Positions 7,628 through 15,254 are shown, numbered from the stretch's first letter. The stretch is 48,032 nt of DNA from Paenibacillus oleatilyticus (GCF_018998565.1 NZ_JAHNZO010000046.1:1-48032); one strand, 5' to 3'. Numbers and translations: made by a program. The notes: generated by a model from the sequence alone, not told the origin.

Positions 7628-7691
7628 ATAAACAGTCTCAAACTATCTTATAAACAGTCTCAATTTACGTTATAACTCACAACTTGATACA
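7628..7691 (-). repeat. right end repeat of candidate island
   Basis: Read on the minus strand: TGTATCAAGTTGTGAGTTAT (7672-7691), then AACGTAA, then two tandem units containing TTGAGACTGTTTAT (7650-7663 and 7628-7641). It mirrors 396-483 and begins 9 bases after the stop codon of the methyltransferase gene. Confidence 0.55.
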
Positions 7692-7700
7692 TTAGTTGTC

Positions 7701-8534
7701 TCACAGCCCCCGCTGCCGCATCGCCTCGAACAGAACGACGGTAGCGGCCATCGCCGCGTTCAGCGATTCGGCGCGTCCCTTCATCGGGATGAGTACCTGA
7801 TGCCGGGCGAGCTGCCGAACTTCTTCGGAGACGCCTTGCCCTTCGTTGCCGATGACAAACCACGTGGATTTGCGAAAATCGTGCTCGTAGCAGCTAACCG
7901 CTCCTTGCAAGCTTGTAGCGACAACCTGCACACCGGACTCGGCCGCCTGCGGCAACCATTCAGTCAAGTCGCCTTGGACGATCGGCAGATGGAAAAGCGA
8001 CCCCATCGTCGAACGGACCGTTTTTGGGTTATACAGATCGACGGTCCCTTTGCCAAGCAGTACGCCGGAGGCGCCTACCGCATCGGCGCTACGGATGATC
8101 GTGCCCAGATTGCCGGGGTCTTGGATGCCGTCGATGACGACGACCAGCCCGTTCGGCTCACTGGCCGCGAGCAGATCGCTTCCGCGCCACGGCAGCTTCG
8201 GGACGACCGCGAATACGGGCTGCGGCGTCTCGGTGTCCGTGCATTTAGCCAGCACGGCTTCCGTTACCGGGACGCATTCCGCTCCTTTGGCCGCCGCATC
8301 CTCCAGCAGCCCGGCAATCGCTTGCTTCTTATCTGCGGCGTAAACCAATACCTCGGGCATCAGGTCGCCGGTGCGGAGCGCCTCCTGCACGAGATGGACG
8401 CCTTCGATCAGGAAGCGCCCCTGCTTGTCCCTCCCTTTACGGCTGAGCAGCTCGGTCCACTGCTTTACCCGCGGGTTTTGAACCGAGCTAAGGATGGCCG
8501 ATTCACTGGAAACTGTCTTTTTTTTATCGTTCAT
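7701..8534 (-). CDS. TrmH/SpoU family RNA 2'-O-methyltransferase
   Basis: 277 residues. An N-terminal substrate-binding domain (about 15-105, QNPRVKQWTELLSRKGRDKQ) precedes the SPOUT knot with NLGTIIRSADAVG, NEGQGVSEEV and IPMKGRAESLNAAMAATVVL, the SAM-binding motifs of 23S rRNA/tRNA ribose methyltransferases (YsgA-like in Bacillus). The exact target nucleotide is not readable from sequence. The start lies 17 bases after the KtrA stop with a GAGGG upstream, so it is probably co-transcribed with ktrA. The candidate island begins within 9 bases of the stop. Confidence 0.9.
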   Translation of the reverse strand: MNDKKKTVSSESAILSSVQNPRVKQWTELLSRKGRDKQGRFLIEGVHLVQEALRTGDLMPEVLVYAADKKQAIAGLLEDAAAKGAECVPVTEAVLAKCTDTETPQPVFAVVPKLPWRGSDLLAASEPNGLVVVIDGIQDPGNLGTIIRSADAVGASGVLLGKGTVDLYNPKTVRSTMGSLFHLPIVQGDLTEWLPQAAESGVQVVATSLQGAVSCYEHDFRKSTWFVIGNEGQGVSEEVRQLARHQVLIPMKGRAESLNAAMAATVVLFEAMRQRGL

Positions 8535-8551
8535 ACGATTTCTTTTGCCCT

Positions 8552-9211
8552 CTATTCCGCAAACGTCTTTTCGAAATTTTTCAAATCCTCGTTCGTCCCT
8601 ACGACAACCAGAATGTCGTTATGTTTTATGATATCTTCGGCGTGCGGAGCGATGTTCATCTTGTCTCCGGTTCGGATCGCCATCACGTTGCAGCCGTATT
8701 TGGCGCGAATATCGAGCTCTCTCAGATTACGGCCGACCATTTGCCCAACCGCTTGAACCTCGACGATGCTGTAGTCTTCCGAAAGCTCGATGTAATCGAT
8801 AATGTTGGATGAAATTAAATGATGGGCCACCCGGACGCCCATATCGCGCTCCGGATAAATAACCTTATCCGCCCCTACTTTCGCGAGCACCTTGCCGTGC
8901 AGCTCGTTCTGCGCCTTGACCACAACCTTCGGCACGCCGATTTCCTTGACGATGATCGTTGTCAGAATGCTAGCCTGAATATCTTGTCCGATTGCGACGA
9001 TGACGACGTCGAAATTGCGCAATCCGAGAGCGCGCAGCGCTTCTTCATCGGTGGAATCGGCCTGAACGACGTGCGTCACAATATTCGACACTTCCTGCGT
9101 CCGCTGCTCGCTGCTGTCGATCGCCAGCACTTCAAAGCCGAGATTCGATAACGTTTTGGCTACGCTGGAGCCGAAGCGTCCCATGCCGATGACGGCGAAT
9201 TGTTTTTTCAT
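8552..9211 (-). CDS. ktrA: KtrA/TrkA-type potassium uptake regulatory subunit
   Basis: 219 residues: an RCK_N Rossmann domain with GMGRFGSSVA (about 9-18) and an acidic strand end AID (30-32), then a C-terminal RCK_C/TrkA_C domain (about 135-219). It binds nucleotides (ATP/ADP or NAD(H)) as an octameric gating ring on the KtrB/KtrD membrane channel. No ktrB lies in the window, so it resembles an unlinked ktrC-type gene; A versus C cannot be decided here. A strong GGAGAAGGGGG lies before the ATG, and a sigma-A promoter is at 9240-9269. Confidence 0.88.
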   Translation of the reverse strand: MKKQFAVIGMGRFGSSVAKTLSNLGFEVLAIDSSEQRTQEVSNIVTHVVQADSTDEEALRALGLRNFDVVIVAIGQDIQASILTTIIVKEIGVPKVVVKAQNELHGKVLAKVGADKVIYPERDMGVRVAHHLISSNIIDYIELSEDYSIVEVQAVGQMVGRNLRELDIRAKYGCNVMAIRTGDKMNIAPHAEDIIKHNDILVVVGTNEDLKNFEKTFAE

Positions 9212-9239
9212 CCGTGCTCATCCCCCTTCTCCTTTCTTT

Positions 9240-9269
9240 ATTATATCAAGAAGCGCGGCAGTTCACCAA
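9240..9269 (-). promoter_or_regulatory. sigma-A promoter of ktrA-methyltransferase operon
   Basis: Minus strand: -35 TTGGTG (9264-9269), 18-base spacer, perfect -10 TATAAT (9240-9245), 29 bases before the ktrA start. Confidence 0.6.
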
Positions 9270-9282
9270 AGTTCGTGCCGAA

Positions 9283-9312
9283 GCATGAAACTAATTCAAG
9301 CGGAGCATATTA
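9283..9312 (+). promoter_or_regulatory. sigma-G (forespore) promoter of sspI
   Basis: GCATG (9283-9287), an 18-base spacer and CATATTA (9306-9312) match the sigma-G consensus GHATR-N18-CATNHTA. The start codon of sspI is 56 bases downstream. Confidence 0.75.
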
Positions 9313-9367
9313 ATAAAAGCGAAATCGCATCAACCAAGTGGAAAAGACAACAAAGCGAGGAACTGCC

Positions 9368-9571
9368 ATGAACCTGAATTTGCGGCAAGCGATCATTCAG
9401 CGCATGCATGACAAAAGCAACGAAGAGCTCTTTGAAGTTATTGCGGATTCGATGGATGCGGAAGAACGTGTGCTGCCGGGCCTTGGAGTATTGTTCGAAA
9501 TTATTTGGAAGCACAGCGAAGCGGATGCGCAGAACCAAATGGTCGCGACGCTCAAAGAACATTTGGCTTAA
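9368..9571 (+). CDS. sspI: small acid-soluble spore protein SspI
   Basis: 67 residues: MNLNLRQAI at the start and LPGLGVLFEIIW in the middle are the signature of SspI, a minor spore-core protein made in the forespore. The ATG at 9368 is chosen over an upstream in-frame GTG because GCGAGG lies 7 bases ahead of it and SspI proteins begin MNLNLR. A sigma-G promoter is upstream and a hairpin terminator downstream. It is monocistronic and its presence implies an endospore former. Confidence 0.93.
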   Translation: MNLNLRQAIIQRMHDKSNEELFEVIADSMDAEERVLPGLGVLFEIIWKHSEADAQNQMVATLKEHLA

Positions 9572-9576
9572 AACGG

Positions 9577-9618
9577 CAAAAAAGCGTGCGGGGAACGGCC
9601 CCTGCGCGCTTTTCCGTC
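9577..9618 (+). terminator. terminator of sspI
   Basis: An imperfect GC-rich hairpin, AAAGCG-TGCGGGG against CCCCTGCGCGCTTTT, begins about 8 bases after the sspI stop and ends in TTTT. Confidence 0.65.
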
Positions 9619-9630
9619 ATATTATTGCAA

Positions 9631-10734
9631 TTAGTCGAAAATACTTCGGGCGCGCCCGGCTTTCAATGGCACCGGACGTTCACAGCTGCTGTGCATCTCA
9701 TAATGCTCTCCATGCGTAGAAGCGTCATGGAAGCCATGCATGGCCTCCAATACGTGATAGGCCAGCTCCCCGTTGGCACGGTTGGTCCGCCCTTGTCGAA
9801 TCGCTGCGGCCATATCCAGTACGCCAAGACCGCGACAGTTGTCCGTAGAGCCATGGGTAAGCGGCATAAGGCTGAATTCCGTCGCGTCATAGCGGCGGAC
9901 CCGTACCGGCCCTCCGAACGTGTTCGGATCGGGCACGCTAAGCGTCCCCTCGCTTCCGTAAATCTCAATCCGGGGCAGCTCCGTTCCGCCGAACGCGTCG
10001 AACGAGGTGATGATCGTTCCGATCGCGCCGCTGCGGAAGTCGATTACGCCCGCAATATGGGTCGGCGTCTCCACCTGAATCGTGCAGCCGAATTTAGGCT
10101 GGCTTGTTATCGTGCGCTGCGGGTACGAGATGCCGGCCGAGCCCGTAACCCGGCGGATCGGTCCAAGCATAGCCACGAGGGCGGTTAAATAATAAGGCCC
10201 CATATCAAACATCGGCCCCCCGCCCTTCGCATAGTAAAATTCCGGATCGGGGTGCCAGTGCTCGTGGCCCCGTCCGATCATAAACGCAGAGGCGGCTACC
10301 GGCACGCCGATCCAGCCGTCTTCGATCAGCTTGATGCAGGTCTGTATGCCGCCGCCAAGAAATGTATCCGGGGCGCTGCCGACGAGCCGCCCTGTTTCCG
10401 CTGCCTTTGCCAGAATGGCCCGCCCTTCCTCCCGGGTTACGGCGAGCGGCTTCTCGACGTAGACGTGCTTCCCGGCCTCCAGCGCTTGCAGGCATACTTC
10501 GGCATGCGCGGAGGGAATCGTCAAATTGACGACAATGTCAATAGCCGGGTCGGCCAGCAGCTCGGCAGGTGTGCAGGCTTTCGAGATGCCGTATTCGTCG
10601 GCGCTCGCCCGGGCCCGTGCCACGTTCAAATCGGCGCAAGCCGCCACTTCAAGCTCCGGATTCGCGGTTAAATTTTGCAAATAGATACCGCTGATTTTGC
10701 CGCAGCCGACGATTCCCGCTTTAAGCTTATTCAT
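9631..10734 (-). CDS. Gfo/Idh/MocA family oxidoreductase (second in operon)
   Basis: 367 residues. The N-terminal NAD(P)-binding fold has GIVGCGKISGIYLQN (about 6-20), and EKPLAV (about 93-98) is the conserved catalytic-type EKP motif. The C-terminal domain follows, with GHEHWHPDPEFYY and GGGPMFDMGPYYL near the active site. Such enzymes oxidise or reduce sugars and inositols; the substrate is not known. GGAGG lies 8 bases before the chosen ATG, inside the end of the ThuA gene, whose stop is 2 bases away, so translation is probably coupled. Last gene of the LacI-linked sugar operon. Confidence 0.9.
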   Translation of the reverse strand: MNKLKAGIVGCGKISGIYLQNLTANPELEVAACADLNVARARASADEYGISKACTPAELLADPAIDIVVNLTIPSAHAEVCLQALEAGKHVYVEKPLAVTREEGRAILAKAAETGRLVGSAPDTFLGGGIQTCIKLIEDGWIGVPVAASAFMIGRGHEHWHPDPEFYYAKGGGPMFDMGPYYLTALVAMLGPIRRVTGSAGISYPQRTITSQPKFGCTIQVETPTHIAGVIDFRSGAIGTIITSFDAFGGTELPRIEIYGSEGTLSVPDPNTFGGPVRVRRYDATEFSLMPLTHGSTDNCRGLGVLDMAAAIRQGRTNRANGELAYHVLEAMHGFHDASTHGEHYEMHSSCERPVPLKAGRARSIFD

Positions 10735-10736
10735 AG

Positions 10737-11417
10737 TCAAGTCCTCCGGGCCGCTTCCGCCCGCCCGTCCGAAGCCCACAGCAAGCCGCGCCGCATGATT
10801 TCGTTCACCTGCGGGATTTCCAGAATGCCTTTCTCATGACCAAGCGAGCAATAGAATACTCTCCCCGCTCCCCACCATTTTGTCCAGACGACGGGCATAT
10901 CGACGGCACCATTCGGTGAGTGAGGTCCAAGCGCAACCGGGAAGCGCGTGATCGCCAGAACGTTGACCGCAGGGTCGACGTGCATATAATACTGCTCGCT
11001 CCGTACGCGGAAATCGCCGATGCCGTCCAGCAGCGGGTTGGAGCTCGGGATAAGCTTGACTTCGTAATCCACTTCGTTGTTTCCCGGATGAGCAACCCAT
11101 TGTCCGCCGGTCATAAAATGCCATTCGACGTCCGTGCGGAACGCGTCGCACATCCCCCCATGGCAGCCGGCGAGACCGGTGCCGTTCTGAACGGCCGCCG
11201 AGACGTTCCGGATGAGTGCGGGATCGGCTTCCCCCATCGACCATACCGGCACGATCAGATCCAGCGTCTTCAGCCTTTCACCATCGGCGAAAGCCTCGAG
11301 GGTATCCGACACTTCCACTTCGAACTCCGCGTCCATCAATAGGTCCCGGAACAGGCCGGCGATTTCCTCGGGTTGATGTCCCGACCAGCCGCCCCGCACG
11401 ATCAATGCTTTTTTCAT
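10737..11417 (-). CDS. ThuA-domain protein (glutamine-amidotransferase-like fold)
   Basis: 226 residues starting MKKALIVRGGWSGHQPEE, with CHGGMCDAF (the GCHGG segment typical of ThuA), EWHFMTGGQWVAHPG and a late WTKWWGAGRVFYCSLGHE. ThuA proteins accompany sugar oxidoreductases in trehalose and related disaccharide catabolism (ThuAB in rhizobia); the chemistry is poorly defined. A longer upstream frame exists but lacks family similarity; the ATG at 11417 has GAAAGGGG upstream. It lies between two dehydrogenase genes, 17 and 2 bases from its neighbours. Confidence 0.87.
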   Translation of the reverse strand: MKKALIVRGGWSGHQPEEIAGLFRDLLMDAEFEVEVSDTLEAFADGERLKTLDLIVPVWSMGEADPALIRNVSAAVQNGTGLAGCHGGMCDAFRTDVEWHFMTGGQWVAHPGNNEVDYEVKLIPSSNPLLDGIGDFRVRSEQYYMHVDPAVNVLAITRFPVALGPHSPNGAVDMPVVWTKWWGAGRVFYCSLGHEKGILEIPQVNEIMRRGLLWASDGRAEAARRT

Positions 11418-11434
11418 CCCTCGATGTCCCCTTT

Positions 11435-12589
11435 CTACACTTCCTGAATGGAAACCCAGCGGCGTTCCGCAATCGACAGATCGACCGCTTCCAGCACCTG
11501 CTGGCTTTTCACGCCGTCCCGAAAGTTCGGGACCGGCTGCCGCTCCTCTCCAATCGCCTGCAGCAGCTCGACCGTCTCGTGAATTAAGGTGTGCTCGTAG
11601 CCGAGCGTATGCCCGGGAGGCCACCACGCTTCCGCATACGCATGAGACGGATCGGTCGCCAGCACGCGCCGGAAGCCCTGCACGTCGTCCGGATCATTGG
11701 CAAAAAACACCTGAAGCTCGTTCATCCGCTCGAAGTCGAATTTAACGCTGCCTTCGCTGCCGTTGATTTCAAACGCATTTCGGCAGCGGCAGCCTCCCGC
11801 GATCCTCGTCGCCTCAAAGCTGCCCAGCGCCCCTCCAGCGAACCGGGCAAGGAACAAGGTTGCGTCATCGACGGTAACAGGGCCCCGAGCTTGTTGTCCG
11901 TTCGCTGCCGCATCTGCCGCCGATTCCGGCTGCGGCCTTTCCTTGACGAACGTCTCGTTCATTCCGACGACTTCCGTCATATCTCCGATCAAGTAATGCG
12001 CCAGGTCGATCAGATGCGCGCCCAAGTCACCGTGAGCGCCGGAGCCGGCCACTTCCTTCCGCAGCCGCCATACGAGTGGAAACTCCGGATCAATAAGCCA
12101 GTCCTGCATAAACCAGGCGCGAAAGTGATAAATTTGCCCCAAACGCCCTTCGTCGATCAGCTTCTTCGCCAGCCGAACCGCGGGAACGAAGCGGTAATTG
12201 AAGCCGACCATATGCTTGACGCCGGCCGCTTCCACGGCCCTGAGCATTTCACGGGATTCGGCCAATGTCAAAGCAAGCGGCTTCTCGCAGAACACATGCT
12301 TGCCCGCAGAGGCGGCGGCCAGCACGATCTCCTTGTGCACATGGCTCGGCGCATTAATATCGACCAGATCGATATCCTCGCGCTGCAGGAGATCCCGCCA
12401 GTCGGTCGTGCAGCTTTCCCATCCGAATTGCTCCGCCGCTTGCGCCACGGCTTCGGCATCGCGCCCGCAGATCGTCTTCATCACAGGTTTCGGCACCTTC
12501 GGAAAAAACATCGGTACATCGCGGTAAGCATGGCTGTGCGCCTTGCCCATAAATTTGTACCCGACCATCCCTATGCGGACTTGTTTCAT
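11435..12589 (-). CDS. Gfo/Idh/MocA family oxidoreductase (first in operon)
   Basis: 384 residues: Rossmann motif GMVGYKFMGKAHSHAYRDVP near the N terminus, EKPLAL at about 97-102, then a C-terminal dehydrogenase domain with GAHGDLGAHLIDLAHYLIGD containing the usual catalytic Asp/His pair. It is longer than its operon partner and belongs to the group with KAHSHAYR, often linked to ThuA and sugar-isomerase genes. The ATG has GGAG 7 bases upstream. It is preceded by the LacI regulator and followed by ThuA after 17 bases. The substrate is unknown, probably a sugar or cyclitol. Confidence 0.9.
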   Translation of the reverse strand: MKQVRIGMVGYKFMGKAHSHAYRDVPMFFPKVPKPVMKTICGRDAEAVAQAAEQFGWESCTTDWRDLLQREDIDLVDINAPSHVHKEIVLAAASAGKHVFCEKPLALTLAESREMLRAVEAAGVKHMVGFNYRFVPAVRLAKKLIDEGRLGQIYHFRAWFMQDWLIDPEFPLVWRLRKEVAGSGAHGDLGAHLIDLAHYLIGDMTEVVGMNETFVKERPQPESAADAAANGQQARGPVTVDDATLFLARFAGGALGSFEATRIAGGCRCRNAFEINGSEGSVKFDFERMNELQVFFANDPDDVQGFRRVLATDPSHAYAEAWWPPGHTLGYEHTLIHETVELLQAIGEERQPVPNFRDGVKSQQVLEAVDLSIAERRWVSIQEV

Positions 12590-12665
12590 CTTCGGCTCCT
12601 CCCTCCGTTGACCTTTCACTTATTACCCTTCATCGTCCCTTATCGAATCGTTCGCAGCGACGATG

Positions 12666-13730
12666 TTACCGCAGGATGCGGCACGACTGCCGCACGACAA
12701 GCTTCGTCTCCAGCTTCAGTCTGAAGCTATCCGATGCGCCGCCCCCATCGTTTCCTACACCGATGCGTCTCAGCACCCGCTCTGCCGCCAGCCGGCCCAT
12801 CTCGTAAAATGGCACGGCGACGCTCGTGAGCGGCGGGTCAGTCACGCGGGCGGCCTCCGAATCGTCATACCCGACAATCGCGTAATCCCGGCCGGGAACG
12901 TGCCCGTACTCGCGAAGCCCCTGCATCAAACCGATTGCCATCCGGTCGTTCGAGGCGAACACCGCCTCAATCCGGCTCAGGTGCGGATGCATCGCCGATG
13001 CCGCTTTCATCCCGCTCGTTCGGCTGTAGTTGCCTTCGTAGTACAGATGCGCGGGCAGGTCGCCCGGAGCCTTGGCATCCGCCGGCAGCAGTCCCGCTTC
13101 GCGCATGGCCTGCATGTATCCCCGCAGCCGGTCGCCGCTGTTGGAAAATTCGGGCGAGCCGCTCAAAAACGCAATATCCCGATATCCCAGGTCGAGCAGA
13201 TATCTTACCGCACGATAGCTTCCTTCCTCATGATCCGCATCCACTTCATTAAACCGCTCTCCGCTCATATGCTGGTTGATCAGGCAAAACGGGAACCCGC
13301 CGTCTTCCAACTTTTTCAGCTCCGCCCGCTCCGAGGGTGTATCCGTCGCTCCGAGGATCACGCAGGCATCCACCTTTTGTGAACGAAAAATACTGCTGTA
13401 ATCGCTTTCCTCTCCGGGAACGCGGAATTTCAGCAGCATATCGTAGCCTGAAGCCTTCACCTGCTCCCCGATTCCGCTAAGCACTTCGGAGAAATAGTAG
13501 GTCGAGAAAATATGCACTTTCGGTACGTAAGGCAGCACAACGCCCAAGTTGCCGCTTCTGCGGCGGGCGAAACTTTGAGCAATCGCGTTCGGATGATAAT
13601 TTAATGTTTTGGCGGCCTGAAGCACCCGCAGCCGGGTCTGCTCTTTCATCGGACCGACGTCGTTGAAAACGCGGGAAACCGTCGCTTCGGATACGCCCGC
13701 CAGCTCTGCAACTTCCTTTCGGGTTACGAT
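12666..13730 (-). CDS. LacI family transcriptional regulator (start uncertain, possible AUC)
   Basis: An N-terminal LacI helix-turn-helix (VTRKEVAELAGVSEATVSRV) with hinge segment NAIAQSFARRRSGNLGVVLP, then a periplasmic-binding-type effector domain with VFASNDRMAIGLMQGL and IVGYDDSEAA. It probably controls the dehydrogenase/ThuA genes 76 bases downstream in response to a sugar. The start is odd: a full AAGGAGGTGG lies 8 bases before an ATC codon (13728-13730), whereas the only standard candidates, TTG at 13748 and an in-frame GTG, lie in or before that SD. The ATC choice gives MVTRKEVAELAG, usual for the family. Confidence 0.88.
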   Translation of the reverse strand: MVTRKEVAELAGVSEATVSRVFNDVGPMKEQTRLRVLQAAKTLNYHPNAIAQSFARRRSGNLGVVLPYVPKVHIFSTYYFSEVLSGIGEQVKASGYDMLLKFRVPGEESDYSSIFRSQKVDACVILGATDTPSERAELKKLEDGGFPFCLINQHMSGERFNEVDADHEEGSYRAVRYLLDLGYRDIAFLSGSPEFSNSGDRLRGYMQAMREAGLLPADAKAPGDLPAHLYYEGNYSRTSGMKAASAMHPHLSRIEAVFASNDRMAIGLMQGLREYGHVPGRDYAIVGYDDSEAARVTDPPLTSVAVPFYEMGRLAAERVLRRIGVGNDGGGASDSFRLKLETKLVVRQSCRILR

Positions 13731-13766
13731 TTCAGCCACCTCCTTCAAATAAATGTACGCGCGTTC

Positions 13767-13796
13767 ATTATCTCATGTTTCCGCTTTTTATGTCAA
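13767..13796 (-). promoter_or_regulatory. sigma-A promoter of the LacI gene
   Basis: Minus strand: perfect -35 TTGACA (13791-13796), an 18-base spacer and -10 GATAAT (13767-13772). Transcription would start near 13760, leaving only about 12 bases before the TTG at 13748 and no room for a ribosome site ahead of it. Confidence 0.7.
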
Positions 13797-13918
13797 CCCT
13801 GAATGCAGGCATTCATTTCAATAAATAGTAAACATTTTCACCTATTGACAGCTAGTGAATTATGGGAAACGATTAACTACATAACGACGTTGATCACGAA
13901 CGAAAACCGAGGGGAGAG

Positions 13919-14689
13919 ATGAAGTTGGACACCTTATCGTATTTGGAGGAGTTGGCATTAATAAGGCCTGACAATCGTTTTAAAGCGCAGCTGTGTCTTG
14001 GCAGCCGTACATATCCATATGAAGATACGGAAGCATTGACCATCCTGCATGAACAGGAACTGGATTATTACCGGAAGCTTCAATATAAAAGAAAGCACAG
14101 CTTTGTACTCGGCCGCTACTGCGCGAAGCAGGCGATCTCCGCTTACACCCGTATGGCGGAACCTCAGCTTAGGCAAATATGGGTGTCGCCAGGAGTGTTC
14201 CAGCAGCCGGTGATCATGCTTCCGCGAACCGAGCCTCTTCAGATTACCATTACGCATTGCGACCATATCGCGGCTGCCGTTGCATTCCCCGAGGCCCACC
14301 CGTTAGGGATCGACTTGGAAAAAATCGACGGCGCCAACGTCAGTGCGATCGAATCGCAGATTACAGCGTCCGAGAAGCAAATGATTGCGGACACCTCTCT
14401 CGAATACGAGGCCGCGCTTACAATGCTATGGACATCCAAGGAATCCTTGTCGAAGATCTTGAAGACCGGACTCATGACCCCGCTCCCCGTGTATGAAATC
14501 AATCATCTGGACATCAGACAAGACTGCATCGTCACCAGCTACACGAATTTCGCCCAATATGGTACCATTTCGTTCCGCATCGGTCGCTACATGTGCTCGA
14601 TCACCCATCCGAAGAGAACCGAATTCAAAGTGAACATCCCGGAGATTCAGCGGCTTTTCGGTACATTGTCTGCCGCCGATGCCCGGTGA
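13919..14689 (+). CDS. 4'-phosphopantetheinyl transferase superfamily protein (Sfp-like)
   Basis: 256 residues. The two hallmark motifs are present: GIDLEKID (GxDxE, Mg2+ and CoA binding) in the middle and WTSKESLSKIL (WxxKEA-like) in the C-terminal half; THCDHIAAAVAF supplies the usual conserved histidine before them. It would transfer phosphopantetheine from CoA to carrier proteins of fatty acid, polyketide or non-ribosomal peptide synthases. No synthase gene lies in the window, so the client is elsewhere. GGGGAGAG immediately precedes the ATG. The next gene starts 130 bases on. Confidence 0.85.
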   Translation: MKLDTLSYLEELALIRPDNRFKAQLCLGSRTYPYEDTEALTILHEQELDYYRKLQYKRKHSFVLGRYCAKQAISAYTRMAEPQLRQIWVSPGVFQQPVIMLPRTEPLQITITHCDHIAAAVAFPEAHPLGIDLEKIDGANVSAIESQITASEKQMIADTSLEYEAALTMLWTSKESLSKILKTGLMTPLPVYEINHLDIRQDCIVTSYTNFAQYGTISFRIGRYMCSITHPKRTEFKVNIPEIQRLFGTLSAADAR

Positions 14690-14769
14690 CCGGAAGCTAC
14701 GTGAAGGGATCGCTAACCCAATGAGGTCAGCCGATCCCTGTTCTTTTTATCGAGATGGCATCCCGGGTG

Positions 14770-14800
14770 TTGACTTGGAGCTGACTCCAGCGGATAGAAT
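14770..14800 (+). promoter_or_regulatory. MerR-type promoter with 19-bp spacer and central dyad
   Basis: -35 TTGACT (14770-14775) and -10 TAGAAT (14795-14800) are separated by 19 bases, the overlong spacer typical of MerR-activated promoters. The spacer begins with the perfect dyad TGGAG-CTGA-CTCCA (14776-14789). The MerR-family gene starts 20 bases downstream, so autoregulation is likely. Confidence 0.8.
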
Positions 14801-14819
14801 ACGGAAAAGAGAGGCGGTG

Positions 14820-15254
14820 ATGAATATGTACACAATCCGGCAAGCGGCCGAGCTTACGGGGTTTAGTCCCGATACCCTGAGATACTACGAAAAGATAGGT
14901 ATATTAAAGTCGCCCCCAAGAGGTCCGGGCGGTGTACGCAGGTATAGCGAAGATAACGTTCGACTATTGGCATCTTTGAATTGTCTGAAGAAAACGGGAT
15001 TATCGCTGGAAGAGATTAAGGAGTTTTTTCAGGAAGGCCAATGTTTCGCCAATCATTCCTCCGTGTGGGAGCCGGACGAGATCCAGACGTTATCGAGCCG
15101 AAGAAAAATTCTTTCGGGGCATTTGGACAGAATGGAACAACAACGCCGGGAGCTGGATAACATCATTCAACTTACAAAAGAGAAACTGGACTATTACGAT
15201 AAGATGTTGAACGAACATGTAAACTTAGAAGAAGATAAGGAGGTTCAAAAATGA
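14820..15254 (+). CDS. MerR family transcriptional regulator
   Basis: 144 residues: winged helix with YTIRQAAELTGFSPDTLRYY followed by GILKSPPRGPGGVRRYSEDN (about 3-45), a hinge LNCLKKTGLSLEEIKEF, and a C-terminal coiled coil (about 95-135). A single Cys in EGQCFANHS is unlike the paired cysteines of metal sensors, so a small-molecule or aldehyde/redox signal is more likely. Start 14820 follows AGAGGCGGTG; a second ATG two codons on is possible. The stop overlaps the start of the reductase gene by 4 bases, and the promoter has a MerR operator. Confidence 0.9.
   Translation: MNMYTIRQAAELTGFSPDTLRYYEKIGILKSPPRGPGGVRRYSEDNVRLLASLNCLKKTGLSLEEIKEFFQEGQCFANHSSVWEPDEIQTLSSRRKILSGHLDRMEQQRRELDNIIQLTKEKLDYYDKMLNEHVNLEEDKEVQK

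Larger units (their letters stand above)
396..7691. mobile_element. candidate decayed transposon-like island (boundaries tentative)
   Basis: Both edges hold related sequences in inverted orientation. The left edge reads inward TGT, then GTGAGTTATA (405-414), TTGAGAC (422-428) and GTGAGACTGTTTATA (468-482). The right edge, read on the minus strand from 7691, gives TGT, then GTGAGTTATAACG, TTGAGACTGTTTATAA and TTTGAGACTGTTTAT. Content is accessory: a signalling fusion, three pseudogenes and two resistance-type enzymes, AT-richer than what follows. No transposase or clear target-site duplication was seen. Multiple repeated units at the ends recall Tn7/Tn5053/Mu-type elements, but that assignment is inference. 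Confidence 0.35.

Noticed and set aside
11591..12724. Plus-strand frame of 377 codons opposite the dehydrogenase
   Set aside because: Antisense shadow; the minus strand carries clear Gfo/Idh/MocA motifs.
13861..13885. GGGAAACGATTAAC as a LacI operator
   Set aside because: Only one half-site is recognisable and there is no dyad symmetry.
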